The translations under genes were made by a program, and so were the position numbers. A stretch of 64,000 nt of DNA from Chitinophagaceae bacterium. Its GTDB lineage: Bacteria > Bacteroidota > Bacteroidia > Chitinophagales > Chitinophagaceae. Below the pieces are notes generated by a model. The model saw only the letters and a program-made list of their open reading frames with translations, did not search any database and was not told the DNA's origin. Below, piece by piece: positions 17,394-28,001 of the stretch (its first letter is position 1; every line of letters starts with the position of its first letter). The stretch spans positions 372,001 through 436,000 of the forward strand of contig JADKAJ010000001.1 of assembly GCA_016719165.1 (NCBI GenBank), written 5' to 3'.

Positions 17394-20300
17394 CTATAAA
17401 TTATCGTTCTCTTTTATTTCTTCCTCTTTCTTAAGCTCAGTCTCGGCAGGAACAACCTGTACTTTTTTCTTTCTTCTGAAAAGGTCACTGAGTTTATCAA
17501 AGTCTTTCTTATAAGAGATGCTGGCACCCGTTCTTCTTGCAGTGGAAGCATTGGAAGATGAAGTGAGGTAATCGGTATTGGTACGGTAAAAGAAAGTAGC
17601 CCTGATTGTTCCGCTTGGGTTTATCAGCCATTCCAATGTTACATCCGGAAGCAATTGGATATTTTGCTGAATATTGGACTGACTGCCCTGGCTTAACGGG
17701 GCATCAAATCCTACACCGGTGGATATGATAAAACGATTATTGAAAAAAGAGCGTCCAATGGACAGGTTTACATTACTGCTCAGGTTAAGGGCAGTTTTAC
17801 TTGCATCAACCAGGTTTCTATTGTAAATGGATGTATTCAGGTTGATTTTATATTTATCACTTTTCAACAGGTTCCCGAATAATTTATTGATCTGGTCACT
17901 CAATACACCTAAAAGTATTCCGGATATGGTACTGACGCCAAGGCCGCCACCGCTGCTCACATCCCCGGCCAGTTCACTGGGGGCAAAACTGTTGAAGACG
18001 ATAAGATAAGTCACCTGCCTGTTTAGTTCATTCGTATTTTTTTGCATCTGCTGAACTAATAATGCTAATTCCGGGTCAGTAGTAGCTACACTTGTACTTG
18101 GAAAATCCAGTGCAAAATTTATATCCGGTGTAAATAATTTACCAGTAAGGGTGGCTACCACAAACACATCACCTCTTGCATTGCTGATACCCGAGGTAAG
18201 ATTTAAGGAGCTGGCTAATGGTGCAAAACTTACTTTCTCTGCCCTGTACGTGGCTTCAAACTTAATATTCGCATTATAGGGATCACCGTTCCACTCAATA
18301 TAGTTCTGTACTCCTTTCCTTATCTCAAAGGGCTTTTTGAAAAATGATTGAAAAGTAAACAGGTAATTCCCTTCCTCTATATCAAAGCGGCCACGTAATG
18401 ATAAGGGTTCTGTTGTACCCGAACGAATATTAAGTGTGCCCGAACCTTTTCCTTTTATCTCATCACCGGTAAGTTCATCCAATACCACTTTTACGGTAAC
18501 CATGGGGTTAGCTGTTACTTCCACATCATAGATAATACTGGTTTCATTTGACTTAAAATCTTCATCCGTCATTTCCCGTCCGTATTTTCTTTCCACCAGG
18601 AAGTCAGCAATGCCAGATTCACGGCTGGATGAAGAAGGTAAGGTAATGTAACTGCTGTCTTCCTCAGAGGCATTGGCATTAATGGTCATCACCATATCAG
18701 ATTGCGGACCTCTAAGCTGTAATACGGCTGTTCCTTTTACATCGCCAAAAAACTGTTTATTATCGTTGTACGTTGTATTTAATATTTGTACCGGGCGGTT
18801 TGTCGCATCACCCCTGGTACCCGGTTTTCGGGTGGATATATCAAGGTCATAGAACATATTCTTGAATGATTCATGATCAATACCACCTGTTATATAAACC
18901 GGGTTCCCGGTAACAGTGTCGGTAAGAACGATTCCATCCAGGTCTATTTTCTCTGTAGTAAGTTCGATGTCTGTATCCTGAATTTTATAATAGCATTGTG
19001 TAAAGTTCACCCTCAGGCCGGCATCTTTTACTTTTCCTTTGCCACTTACTCCCAGGTTATCAAACTCACCCGTTATATTAATATCTCCGGTAAGGAAACC
19101 CTGTATGTCGGAGAACAAGGTTCCAAGAAAGCGTTCCAGGATCTTTAAAGGGAAAGTTTTTGCTTTTAAAGCTATAATGTTGTTTTTTGCTTTTAATGAG
19201 TCGCCGAAGAATAGATGAAGGTTAAATCCAAGATAATTTTCCTGGTTCAGTGTATTGCCGTTTACTTTCAATTCTTTGGAAACATTATCATAAGCCAGGG
19301 TGGCTTTCAATTCTCCGATCGAGTCGTTATCCAGCCGCAGGAACCGGGTCTGTATATCTTCAGAAGTTATTTTTAAGTGGCCCGTCGGGTCTTCTACCAG
19401 AATGTTTCCTGATAATAAACCCTCCAGCCTGTTTCTGGGGAGAAAGAAGGGAGCAAAGTCGTTAAGATTTACATTCACTAGTGCTACCTTCAGATCGCTC
19501 CAGTCGCCAATATCTGATGGTTTGGTCTTAAGTAATATTTTTTGTTCGCCTTCTGTCAGTACAAGTTCACCCTGTGCCGGATTATTTTTTCTGAATATCA
19601 GTTCTCCGGTTTCGTCAATGGTCCATAGTTTTCCATTTACTGTAAATGAAGAAGGGTCAATATCTATTTTCACTCCATCATTATATGTTAATACTAAAGC
19701 GTTCAGGTCAGCTTTTTCCACAGTCTGGTTGGCCCCGGTCAGGATAGACACTTTTGATGAATCGTTACGGGCATTTATCTTAAATACCGTTATTGGTATA
19801 TTAAGACTGTCGTTTATTTTTATATTGGCTGTTTTGCCTGTAAGAACAAGGCTGTCGGCATTTCCTGCAGCTATTAAGCTAACATCATCAAAATTGTATT
19901 GCTTGTAATGAAATTGCGGAATGTCGGCTTTTAGGTTCAGCTCATTTCTGGCAAGGTTCAGGTTGCCCTCAAAGTGACTGTTGTTCAGGCCTGTTATTCC
20001 CGGTATAAACATTTTAAAGTATTCCTCTACATAGTACGTATAGATATCGAATTTTAAATCCTGGTTACCGGGAAATCTTCCGGGTGGCTTTATATATGCA
20101 GGATAATATTTATTCAGGAAATAAGTAAAGGCGTTTGGCAGGTCTTTAATAACAAAATCACCTGTGACAGAAGCGGTAAATTCATTGGAAACGGCTGTTA
20201 ATTTTTTAACACTGTCTATGTAAGTGGAGGAAAGGATCAATGAATCAAATGGAAGACGGATTCCATCTTTCTTAATTTCTGCTTCGGTGATTCTTGCATC

Positions 20301-22208
20301 GCCCAGGAAATTATCAATCGTACTGCTGGTGAAATCAAAATTCAATTTTCCACTGAACTCAATACTGTCTTTTGTAAGTCTCAGGTTTTTGAAATTGGCT
20401 TTGGTAACGTCAGCCAGCAAATTAAAACGGGGAGTTAGGCTGTTAAAATCTATAACCCCGTTAAGGTCGACTTTCACATTCTCATCATTGATGGTGGCAG
20501 CACCATCAAAAAGCTTTTTATCGAGCTTCCCTTTAACTGTTATATTATTATACCGGTAGTTGTTGTAGTCTGCAAATTTTATCGTGCCATCCACTAATGT
20601 ATTTCTTGTTTTTTCACTGAAGCCTTTTCCTTTTACGGTGCCGGTAAGGGATACAATACCAATATTTTTGTCTCCTAAAAATTCGCCCAGCCTGAAATTA
20701 TCAGTTGCAATTGATCCCGAATATACCGGGTCCTCTCCTTTGGGCAGTTTCATGTTCAGGTCACTTTTTATAGTGCCCATGTTGGTATTAATCGTGCCAT
20801 ATGTTACAAAATCGCTGATGAAACCAGTAAAGCTGCCTTTAAAATTTACATATTGGATTTTCCGGAGATCAGGATTTGTTATTTTTTTTAATCCCGGGAC
20901 TATTTGAATGGCATCGCTGTAAGTTGTTCTGAAATCGTTGGCTTTGAAATCAATAAATGTCTGGTTAATATCAGGAAGGCCTGTCAATGTTATGTCTCCG
21001 TTAAGTACGGTGCTGTTGCCGGCCTTCACCACCATTTCTCTTCCGATAAGATCATCTACTGTACCTCTTACTTTTCCCTGTAGTGTAATTTGTTTTTTCC
21101 ATGTTTTTAAAGAGGGAGCAAAGAAAGCGATATCATCACTGTCTATGTAAGACTCATCAAATGTTGCAGCCATCTTCACTTTATGAATAAAATCACCCAT
21201 ATCACTCATGTCATCGTAGGACATTGAAAAGTAATGGCGCAGGTTACTTCTGTTGGTGCTCAGGTCAAGGTTAGTAAATGCCATTCCCTGCGGTGTCATT
21301 TTCATATCTGCGGAAAGATTCTTTACTTCCAGTCCGCTTCTTTCTTTAGCCGTCAATTTCAATTTTGCAAAAACTGTATCACCAATAAAAGTTGAATTAT
21401 TCAGGTTGGCGTTGATCTCTGTAAATAATATATGCTGCCCGTCAAAATGAGTATAAGGTTGCCTGTCAGTTTCTTTGTTGGTACTGAATGTGCCGTTGAT
21501 GATTTTCAGGTCGGCAATTTTGAAGACGGTTTTTGCTTTATTCCAGGTTGCCGAAGTATCAGCTTCCCCGTCTGTTATTACTGAAGCAAAAACAGGTTTA
21601 AGTTTTGTATAACTGTGTAAGGCAACTACAGGATCTTTTATTAACAAGGAATTGATCTCATATTTATTCCCGGAAAAAGCCATGTTATTGGCATCGAGCC
21701 TGAGTGCCCCGACTTTGATGTTCATGTCTTCACCCAACCAGGCATCTTTTTTAATAAAAATTACATTTCGGAGCTCCACTACTTTCAGGTTCAATGTAAT
21801 ACCGCTTTTTTTCTTTGCTGCTGTATCTTTTGTAGTGGAAGAAAAGTAATCGAAAATGAACTGCTGGCGCCATATGGAATCACTGCGTTGAAATTTTATA
21901 ATGGCATTATCAAGCCCTATATATTTCAACTCGATATTTTTTTTGAAAAAGAACCAGTCAGTAATATTTACTTTCAGGTTGCCGGCGTAGAGTAAAGTAT
22001 CTCGTTTGCGGTCTTCAATAAGTACACCTTCCAGGTTCATTCGGTTAAATAACGAAAAATCAATATGCTTAATAGAAATTTTTGTTTGCAGATCTTTGGA
22101 AAGTCTGCTGGTTACTTGCCGTGCGATCCAATTTTGTCCGAAGGGGGTTTGAATAAAAATATATATACCCACTAACAGTAGCAGCAGGCATAAGAAAAAC
22201 CACTTCAA
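17394..22208 (-). CDS. tamB: TamB-like translocation/assembly protein (DUF490, AsmA superfamily)
   Basis: A 1604-residue inner-membrane-anchored protein: one N-terminal membrane segment (WFFLCLLLLLVGIYIFIQTP), then a very long beta-rich periplasmic region and a C-terminal TamB domain (about 1150-1500). The end has LALLVQQMQKNT and a Lys/Glu-rich tail. Family role: periplasm-spanning lipid-transfer or outer-membrane-protein assembly factor, working with a TamA-type Omp85 partner. A plausible partner, the lipidated Omp85 protein at 36174-38510, is 14 kb away rather than adjacent. The gene is single and divergent from isoaspartyl peptidase. Confidence 0.88.
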   Translation of the reverse strand: MKWFFLCLLLLLVGIYIFIQTPFGQNWIARQVTSRLSKDLQTKISIKHIDFSLFNRMNLEGVLIEDRKRDTLLYAGNLKVNITDWFFFKKNIELKYIGLDNAIIKFQRSDSIWRQQFIFDYFSSTTKDTAAKKKSGITLNLKVVELRNVIFIKKDAWLGEDMNIKVGALRLDANNMAFSGNKYEINSLLIKDPVVALHSYTKLKPVFASVITDGEADTSATWNKAKTVFKIADLKIINGTFSTNKETDRQPYTHFDGQHILFTEINANLNNSTFIGDTVFAKLKLTAKERSGLEVKNLSADMKMTPQGMAFTNLDLSTNRSNLRHYFSMSYDDMSDMGDFIHKVKMAATFDESYIDSDDIAFFAPSLKTWKKQITLQGKVRGTVDDLIGREMVVKAGNSTVLNGDITLTGLPDINQTFIDFKANDFRTTYSDAIQIVPGLKKITNPDLRKIQYVNFKGSFTGFISDFVTYGTINTNMGTIKSDLNMKLPKGEDPVYSGSIATDNFRLGEFLGDKNIGIVSLTGTVKGKGFSEKTRNTLVDGTIKFADYNNYRYNNITVKGKLDKKLFDGAATINDENVKVDLNGVIDFNSLTPRFNLLADVTKANFKNLRLTKDSIEFSGKLNFDFTSSTIDNFLGDARITEAEIKKDGIRLPFDSLILSSTYIDSVKKLTAVSNEFTASVTGDFVIKDLPNAFTYFLNKYYPAYIKPPGRFPGNQDLKFDIYTYYVEEYFKMFIPGITGLNNSHFEGNLNLARNELNLKADIPQFHYKQYNFDDVSLIAAGNADSLVLTGKTANIKINDSLNIPITVFKINARNDSSKVSILTGANQTVEKADLNALVLTYNDGVKIDIDPSSFTVNGKLWTIDETGELIFRKNNPAQGELVLTEGEQKILLKTKPSDIGDWSDLKVALVNVNLNDFAPFFLPRNRLEGLLSGNILVEDPTGHLKITSEDIQTRFLRLDNDSIGELKATLAYDNVSKELKVNGNTLNQENYLGFNLHLFFGDSLKAKNNIIALKAKTFPLKILERFLGTLFSDIQGFLTGDINITGEFDNLGVSGKGKVKDAGLRVNFTQCYYKIQDTDIELTTEKIDLDGIVLTDTVTGNPVYITGGIDHESFKNMFYDLDISTRKPGTRGDATNRPVQILNTTYNDNKQFFGDVKGTAVLQLRGPQSDMVMTINANASEEDSSYITLPSSSSRESGIADFLVERKYGREMTDEDFKSNETSIIYDVEVTANPMVTVKVVLDELTGDEIKGKGSGTLNIRSGTTEPLSLRGRFDIEEGNYLFTFQSFFKKPFEIRKGVQNYIEWNGDPYNANIKFEATYRAEKVSFAPLASSLNLTSGISNARGDVFVVATLTGKLFTPDINFALDFPSTSVATTDPELALLVQQMQKNTNELNRQVTYLIVFNSFAPSELAGDVSSGGGLGVSTISGILLGVLSDQINKLFGNLLKSDKYKINLNTSIYNRNLVDASKTALNLSSNVNLSIGRSFFNNRFIISTGVGFDAPLSQGSQSNIQQNIQLLPDVTLEWLINPSGTIRATFFYRTNTDYLTSSSNASTARRTGASISYKKDFDKLSDLFRRKKKVQVVPAETELKKEEEIKENDNL

Positions 22209-22355
22209 TATTTTTTTAAATCGCTTCAGACTCAGCTATTTAGTGTAAAAGTAAGTAATCGCCTCTGTAGGGCAAATTCAATACCAATATTAGGGACAAA
22301 CATATACGTAAGCAGTGCAAACGGCAGAATACTTATATTGCTTTTAAAATTTGCA

Positions 22356-23402
22356 ATGAGAAAGTTTTTTCTGATTTTTTCAATTTTCATTCTTAACAAA
22401 AGTTTTTCGCAGGTCACACCTCAGAAATTGAGTGATAAATATGTACTTGTCATTCATGGGGGTGCGGGAACAATAGTTAAGAGCCAGATGTCCCCGGAAA
22501 GAGAGAATGCTTATAAAGCGGCCCTTGATAAGGCATTACAAACGGGTAATGATATACTGAAAAGCGGGGGCACTGCATTAGATGCAGTGGAAGCCACCGT
22601 TCGGAGCATGGAGGATGATCCCCTTTTCAATGCAGGTAAAGGTGCAGTTTTTACGAATGAAGGGAAGAATGAGCTGGATGCTGCCATAATGGATGGAAAA
22701 ACATTGGAAGCCGGATCGGTCGCTGGCGTCACAATCATTCGTAATCCTATTACTGCTGCAAGAGCAGTGATGGAGAAAAGTCCCCATGTGATGATGACGG
22801 GAGCAGGGGCTGAAAAATATGCTAAACAACAGGGGCTTGAAATTGTGGATCCATCCTATTTCTATACGGAAGAAAGATGGAGAGGTTTGCAAAAAGCTAA
22901 GCAACAGGATTCTTTAAAAATGTATTTAGATCATGCGGATACAACCAATAGAGGGATGCTTAAGCAATGGGAGAATAAAGATTACAAATACGGTACTGTT
23001 GGTGCTGTCGCATTAGACCGTTACGGAAACCTGGCTGCTGCTACAAGTACCGGCGGTATGACGAATAAAAAATTCGGAAGAGTAGGAGATGCCCCGATAA
23101 TTGGTGCGGGTACTTATGCTAACAACAATACTGTCGCTATCAGTGGAACAGGGTGGGGTGAATATTTTATCCGGTTAGTGATGGCAAAAAGTATCAGTGA
23201 TATGATGGAATTTGGTAAAATGAAACTAAATGTTGCTGCAGATGAAATGGTGATGAAAAAATTACCGGCTTTAGGGGGCGATGGTGGATTGATCGCCGTT
23301 GATAAACAGGGTAATATAGCGATGCCTTTCTGCACCGAAGGTATGTACCGCGGTTACATAAAAAATACCGGGGAAAAAGTAATAAAGATCTACAAAGAAT
23401 AA
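22356..23402 (+). CDS. Isoaspartyl peptidase/L-asparaginase (Ntn hydrolase), exported
   Basis: Plant-type asparaginase of the N-terminal nucleophile family, 348 residues from the ATG at 22356, which begins a signal peptide (MRKFFLIFSIFILNKSFSQ). Autoproteolysis before Thr214 in KYGTVGAVALD generates the active nucleophile. The conserved VIHGGAG start and GTGWGEYFIR glycine strand are present. It removes isoaspartyl residues from peptides or hydrolyses asparagine. The signal peptide places it in the periplasm, which is usual for Bacteroidota and suggests nutrient peptide use. Converges with the FadL-like gene. Confidence 0.93.
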   Translation: MRKFFLIFSIFILNKSFSQVTPQKLSDKYVLVIHGGAGTIVKSQMSPERENAYKAALDKALQTGNDILKSGGTALDAVEATVRSMEDDPLFNAGKGAVFTNEGKNELDAAIMDGKTLEAGSVAGVTIIRNPITAARAVMEKSPHVMMTGAGAEKYAKQQGLEIVDPSYFYTEERWRGLQKAKQQDSLKMYLDHADTTNRGMLKQWENKDYKYGTVGAVALDRYGNLAAATSTGGMTNKKFGRVGDAPIIGAGTYANNNTVAISGTGWGEYFIRLVMAKSISDMMEFGKMKLNVAADEMVMKKLPALGGDGGLIAVDKQGNIAMPFCTEGMYRGYIKNTGEKVIKIYKE

Positions 23403-23419
23403 GAACCGGTTCCCCGGCT

Positions 23420-24964
23420 TTAAATTTTGAAACCTAAAGTCACAATAGCATTTCCACCTGTTTGTTTTAAACCGGCCCCTGAAAATGGCCTGTTTTGCAA
23501 ACGATAGGCAAAATGCACATCCTTACCCATTGTATGTACATAGGCAAGATCGATGAACATTCCTTTGTTCCTGTACCCTAAACCACCTGTAAGCTGGAAG
23601 CGGTTTCCTTTTTCTCCTGCAAGATTCTTATAAGGATTGCCATAGTAAGCCATACCCAGACGGGCCATGATGGTGGTAAATTTTAATTCGCCTCCGGCAC
23701 GGAAGTTAAATGCCCCTTTGTATGCGTTGTCAATTGCCCCGTTAAGCGATTTCAGATAGTCTTTTGTGTTTTGACTATTATCGCCTTCGGGGTCTGTTGT
23801 ATAAGAGGATGCTTTATAGTTCACATATTCAATATCGGCAGTTAGAAATCCTTTTTGCTTTCTTACATCTTCGATTTCACGTAAAACATAGGAGGCACTG
23901 GCCATTATGCGATAAGGGGTAAACATCCAGTAAGCGAATTCCGCATCCTGTCCCCCGGTGAAGATGTCTGAGCTCTGAGTCTGTATTCCATTATAACTTT
24001 CTGTATTGGTAGTAATAGAGGCGTTGTACCTGTCAGTCAGGCGATAAAAGGTTGGTGTATGTACAGCTAAGCCAAGCCTTACATATTCGACAGGTTTATA
24101 AATTACACCCATTTTTAAATTTAAGCCTGTACCCTTTGTTGTCAGGTTTTCAGTAATGGCAGCATAGTCAAATTTGTTGTCCGTATTGCTGGTTGCATCT
24201 GCTTCTGTGAAGGTGGATTCCTTATCATATCTCAAAAAAGGAATGCCCAGTGTGAATCCAAAATAGAATTTGTCACGCTGTGCACCAGCAAAAGCCAGCG
24301 CCAGTTCCGTAATGCCACCCCTGTTGGTAATTACATTTTCCTGTAACAGACCAGTTCCGATCGGTGCTCTTGTCTGGAACTGATAATTTCCGGAAGAGCC
24401 TCCGGCTATAGTGTCTATCCAGTAAGTATTAAATGCCAGGCTGGTACCAAAAGGATAGTTTTGTGCTACGCTATTGGCATCACGGTCGTTATTAATCTCT
24501 TCGAGGAATTTATTTGAATAGGAGCTTTGATTGTTTTCTCCGCGGTACAAAATATTGCTGCTAAAATTAGCGGTTCTGTTGATCGCTATCGCAAAAGAAG
24601 AACTGCTTGATCTCCCTCTTCTGTCTTTATCAGTACCACTTCCTGCAACCAGGCCGGTAGTCCCAAACGACAAATAATTTCTTTTGTCCTTTTCAGAACG
24701 GCCATAATAAGTAGCATTATTGTTTAGAAAATTATAGGCCGGTGTCAATACAAAATCGCCTGTTTTGTAAAAGCCAAGTCCGGCAGGATTTACATAGGCT
24801 GCTGAAAGATCACCTCCCAGGGAAGCCATCGCTCCGCCAACGGCTTGTTGCCTGGCAGTACCGGAAGAGGTGTACCAGGAATAACGAAGGGCATCAGCAG
24901 GTTCCTGGGCAAAAAGGGGCAATGATGATACAAAAGAGGTTATGATGAAAAATATTTTCTTCAT
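23420..24964 (-). CDS. FadL/OMPP1-like outer-membrane beta-barrel protein
   Basis: A 514-residue outer-membrane protein with signal peptide (about 1-19). The start of the mature protein, QAVGGAMASLGGDLSAAYVNPAGLGF, is the recognisable FadL/TodX N-terminal hatch pattern (AxGGAxxSLGxDxxAxxxNPAGL). The rest alternates in beta strands, and it ends in VTLGFKI. The family transports hydrophobic compounds across the outer membrane; Bacteroidota members have mostly unknown substrates. It lies 87 bases from the Ser-rich lipoprotein on the same strand and may be co-transcribed. Confidence 0.82.
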   Translation of the reverse strand: MKKIFFIITSFVSSLPLFAQEPADALRYSWYTSSGTARQQAVGGAMASLGGDLSAAYVNPAGLGFYKTGDFVLTPAYNFLNNNATYYGRSEKDKRNYLSFGTTGLVAGSGTDKDRRGRSSSSSFAIAINRTANFSSNILYRGENNQSSYSNKFLEEINNDRDANSVAQNYPFGTSLAFNTYWIDTIAGGSSGNYQFQTRAPIGTGLLQENVITNRGGITELALAFAGAQRDKFYFGFTLGIPFLRYDKESTFTEADATSNTDNKFDYAAITENLTTKGTGLNLKMGVIYKPVEYVRLGLAVHTPTFYRLTDRYNASITTNTESYNGIQTQSSDIFTGGQDAEFAYWMFTPYRIMASASYVLREIEDVRKQKGFLTADIEYVNYKASSYTTDPEGDNSQNTKDYLKSLNGAIDNAYKGAFNFRAGGELKFTTIMARLGMAYYGNPYKNLAGEKGNRFQLTGGLGYRNKGMFIDLAYVHTMGKDVHFAYRLQNRPFSGAGLKQTGGNAIVTLGFKI

Positions 24965-25051
24965 GATATCTTGAATTATAGGTAGAGAAAACTTAGTTCA
25001 GAAAGACTGAACCTGTTTGGCCTGAACTTCATACTAGTGTGTTCGAAATAA

Positions 25052-25747
25052 TTAAAATCTTCTTACTGGTGCACTTCCACCACTGCTGCCAGATGAGGAA
25101 GAGCTTGAACTGCTGGAAGAAGAACTGCTGCTGCTCGGATTACTGTTACCGGATGAACTACCATTACTACCCCTGAAAATATCTCTTAACACATTCCCTG
25201 AATTGCTGCTGGTACGGGTACTGTTCCGGGGTTGATTATAGGAGTTGTTATTTGAATTGTTGTTACTGCCCGGCAAACCATACTTTGGATTGCTGTAGGT
25301 GGTATTTTTAACCGTACCGGTTGTATTGTTAGTATAAGTATTCAGGTTAAATGTTCTTGGTTTATTGTAAGTAGTAACGTATTTCGTATTGACAAAAACA
25401 GTGTTGTGGCAATAAGGATTATAATAATAATTCCATGAATTATAAGGATTGTAATAGGAGCCATAATAGAAATTTTGGCCATATCCCCAGCGTTCGTAAG
25501 AATACCAGTCGTTAAGATTATTCCACTGGTAACGGTTTCTGACTTTCATACGTAAATAACGGTCTTCATAAAAGTCTTCTTCGTAACGATAACTACGGTC
25601 ATCTTCTCTTTCCATTCTCACATATTCATCTTGCGGACGTACAGGAGAATAATACACATCGTCAGGAGTCTGACCAGTTTTATATGCAGTAGTACAGCTG
25701 CTGAGAGCCACTACAATTAGTGCCAGGAGTAAAATAGATATTTTCAT
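25052..25747 (-). CDS. Tyr/Asn-rich lipoprotein with poly-serine C-terminus
   Basis: A 231-residue lipoprotein with lipobox LSSC (Cys18). Three parts are visible: an acidic Tyr/Arg-rich segment (25-85, with TPDDVYYSP), a Tyr/Trp/Asn-rich segment (86-180), and a Ser tail with 15 consecutive serines followed by GSSGG and APVRRF. The serines use five different codons (TCT, TCA, TCC, AGC, AGT), so the tract is not a simple DNA slippage repeat. I do not recognise a known domain; a surface-exposed or structural role is possible. It is likely upstream in a unit with the FadL-like gene. Confidence 0.8.
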   Translation of the reverse strand: MKISILLLALIVVALSSCTTAYKTGQTPDDVYYSPVRPQDEYVRMEREDDRSYRYEEDFYEDRYLRMKVRNRYQWNNLNDWYSYERWGYGQNFYYGSYYNPYNSWNYYYNPYCHNTVFVNTKYVTTYNKPRTFNLNTYTNNTTGTVKNTTYSNPKYGLPGSNNNSNNNSYNQPRNSTRTSSNSGNVLRDIFRGSNGSSSGNSNPSSSSSSSSSSSSSSSGSSGGSAPVRRF

Positions 25748-25979
25748 GGCAAATGGTTTATCGGGTTAAATATGAAGTTACTACTTTTGTGCGACTTTAT
25801 AAGGAACACAATCGTTTGCATTGACACTACAAAGGTTTATTGATTTGCTGATATTATTGTGCTAACGACTGTTAATTTAAACTAAAAAAATACTGTTTTA
25901 ATAGCTTCAGGTTTTTGGCTCCGGTTTCAGGATTTTCTTCCGTAATCAATGCCTCCGGGAAGCACTAACAAAAAGAAAC

Positions 25980-27458
25980 ATGAGTAAGGAAATAACTTCA
26001 AGAGCAACGGACTATTCCCAATGGTACAATGACCTGGTAATTAAAGGTGAACTGGCAGACTATTCGGCGGTAAGGGGATGTATGGTAATAAAACCGTATG
26101 GATTTGCCCTTTGGGAAAACATGCGGGATGCATTAGATAAAATGTTCAAGGATACCGGGCATGTGAATGCTTATTTCCCATTATTTGTTCCCAAAAGCTT
26201 GTTTGAAGCAGAGGAAAAGAATGCCGAAGGCTTTGCGAAAGAGTGTGCTATTGTTACCCATTACCGGTTAAAGTCTGATCCGGACAATAAAGGCAAACTG
26301 ATTGTTGACCCGGAGGCAAAACTGGAAGAGGAATTAATAATCCGCCCAACCAGTGAAGCCATCATCTGGAATACGTATAAAGGATGGATTCAATCTTACC
26401 GTGATTTACCGCTTCTGATTAACCAGTGGGCCAATGTGGTTCGCTGGGAAATGAGGACAAGATTGTTTTTGCGTACCGCTGAATTTTTATGGCAGGAAGG
26501 ACATACTGCTCATGCTACAAAAGACGAAGCAATAGAGGAAACAGTGAAAATGCTGCATGTGTATGCAGATTTTGTAGAGAACTGGATGGCATTGCCTGTG
26601 CTAAAAGGAGTAAAGACAGCTAATGAACGTTTTGCCGGTGCTGAAGATACTTATTGCATCGAAGCATTAATGCAGGATGGAAAGGCATTACAGGCCGGTA
26701 CTTCACATTTTTTGGGCCAGAATTTTGCCAAAGCTTTTGATGTTAAATTCAGTGATAAAGAAAATAAACTGGAATATGTATGGGCTACCAGCTGGGGAGT
26801 AAGTACAAGATTAATTGGTGCGCTGGTAATGGCACATAGTGATGACCAGGGGTTGATCCTGCCACCCAGAATTGCACCTTTCCAGGTGGTTATCGTTCCG
26901 ATTTATAAAGGCGATGAACAAAAAGCTGCCATAGATGTTAAAGTGAATGAAATTATCAAAGAATTAAAAGCTTTGGGTATCAGGGTTAAATATGATAACA
27001 ACGATAATGCAAGACCAGGCTGGAAGTTTGCAGAATATGAAATGAAGGGAGTGCCGGTGAGATTGGCAATTGGTGCCAGGGACCTGGAAAAGAATGTTGT
27101 GGAAATTGCCCGACGTGATACAAAAGAAAAGCATGTGGTAAGCATTGATGGACTGGCTGAATATATAAATGGTCTGTTGTCTGCTATTCAACAAAATATG
27201 TTCAATACTGCAAAGGCATACTTGGATGAGCATATTACTAATGCCGATAGCTGGGATGAGTTCGTAAAATTACTGGATGAAAAAGGCGGATTCATTGCTG
27301 CGCATTGGGATGGCACTTCTGAAACAGAAGAAGCTATAAAAGAGAAAACAAAAGCAACAATCCGCTGCATTCCACTTGATAATAAGACTGAAGAAGGTCA
27401 ATGTATCCTTACCGGTAAATCATCCTCACAAAGAGTTTTGTTTGCCAGGGCATATTGA
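25980..27458 (+). CDS. proS: Prolyl-tRNA synthetase, archaeal/eukaryotic type
   Basis: Charges tRNA-Pro. 492 residues, the length of the type without the editing insertion domain, as usual in Bacteroidota. Class II signatures are visible: motif 1 around KPYGFALWENMRDALD, motif 2 around RWEMRTRLFLRTAEFLWQEGHTAH, and motif 3 near WGVSTRLIGALVMAHSDDQG. The HFLGQNFAKAF segment and the C-terminal anticodon-binding domain starting near VVIVPIYKGD fit as well. The end YA- RAY type tail is present (VLFARAY). The gene stands alone with 232 empty bases upstream. All essential motifs are intact. Confidence 0.96.
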   Translation: MSKEITSRATDYSQWYNDLVIKGELADYSAVRGCMVIKPYGFALWENMRDALDKMFKDTGHVNAYFPLFVPKSLFEAEEKNAEGFAKECAIVTHYRLKSDPDNKGKLIVDPEAKLEEELIIRPTSEAIIWNTYKGWIQSYRDLPLLINQWANVVRWEMRTRLFLRTAEFLWQEGHTAHATKDEAIEETVKMLHVYADFVENWMALPVLKGVKTANERFAGAEDTYCIEALMQDGKALQAGTSHFLGQNFAKAFDVKFSDKENKLEYVWATSWGVSTRLIGALVMAHSDDQGLILPPRIAPFQVVIVPIYKGDEQKAAIDVKVNEIIKELKALGIRVKYDNNDNARPGWKFAEYEMKGVPVRLAIGARDLEKNVVEIARRDTKEKHVVSIDGLAEYINGLLSAIQQNMFNTAKAYLDEHITNADSWDEFVKLLDEKGGFIAAHWDGTSETEEAIKEKTKATIRCIPLDNKTEEGQCILTGKSSSQRVLFARAY

Positions 27459-27558
27459 TTTTAATGGTGATATTTTAATTCCTGATTTAAATCTGTAAAA
27501 AGATTTGCAGTTTAATATATGGAGTTTTATATTTATGTAAATCAAAATCAACAGCTTT

Positions 27559-27981
27559 ATGGAGCAAAACCAGGACCAGTCCCTGTTCGATATGAACATG
27601 GACAGTAGTACACAAAGTCATTTACTTTCTATCAGCAAGTGGACAAAATTCATATCTATTGTCGGCTTTGTTATTTGTGGATTGGTATTATTGCTTCTTG
27701 CTGTTTTCGGGGCAAAAATTACTGAACAGCTCTCCGTATTATTCTCGTTTGGAAATAGTGAGCTGGCCGGGGCACTAATTGCTGTAGTACTGATCGTATT
27801 ACTGTTATTTGGTTTTTGGATTTATTTTTTGTTCAGGGCTTCCAATTTGTTACGAAATGGTTTGCAGAGCCGCGACACTGCTCAACTGGCCGATGGTTTC
27901 AAAGCTATGAGGATATATTTTATCTTCAGCTTTGTCATTTCAGTTCTGAGTCTCCTGTCTACATTGCAATCTTTTTTATAA
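27559..27981 (+). CDS. Small DUF5362-like membrane protein, copy 1
   Basis: A 140-residue membrane protein with a short cytoplasmic start (QSLFDMNMDSSTQSHL) and three or so hydrophobic segments (about 34-50, 66-92, 113-138). The pattern QSLFDxxxDxxxxxxL...W...IxxxG recurs in the next gene and in the broken third copy, so these are tandem paralogues. The family (DUF5362-like, my recognition) has no known function. It lies 20 bases upstream of copy 2, and both are probably transcribed together. Confidence 0.75.
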   Translation: MEQNQDQSLFDMNMDSSTQSHLLSISKWTKFISIVGFVICGLVLLLLAVFGAKITEQLSVLFSFGNSELAGALIAVVLIVLLLFGFWIYFLFRASNLLRNGLQSRDTAQLADGFKAMRIYFIFSFVISVLSLLSTLQSFL

Positions 27982-28001
27982 TACCCTAAACTTTTACTAA
28001 A

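Noticed and set aside
19300..19908. Long plus-strand frame of 202 codons
   Set aside because: It lies antisense within the tamB coding sequence and shows no domain or start context; similar antisense frames occur within glnN and the TonB receptor gene.
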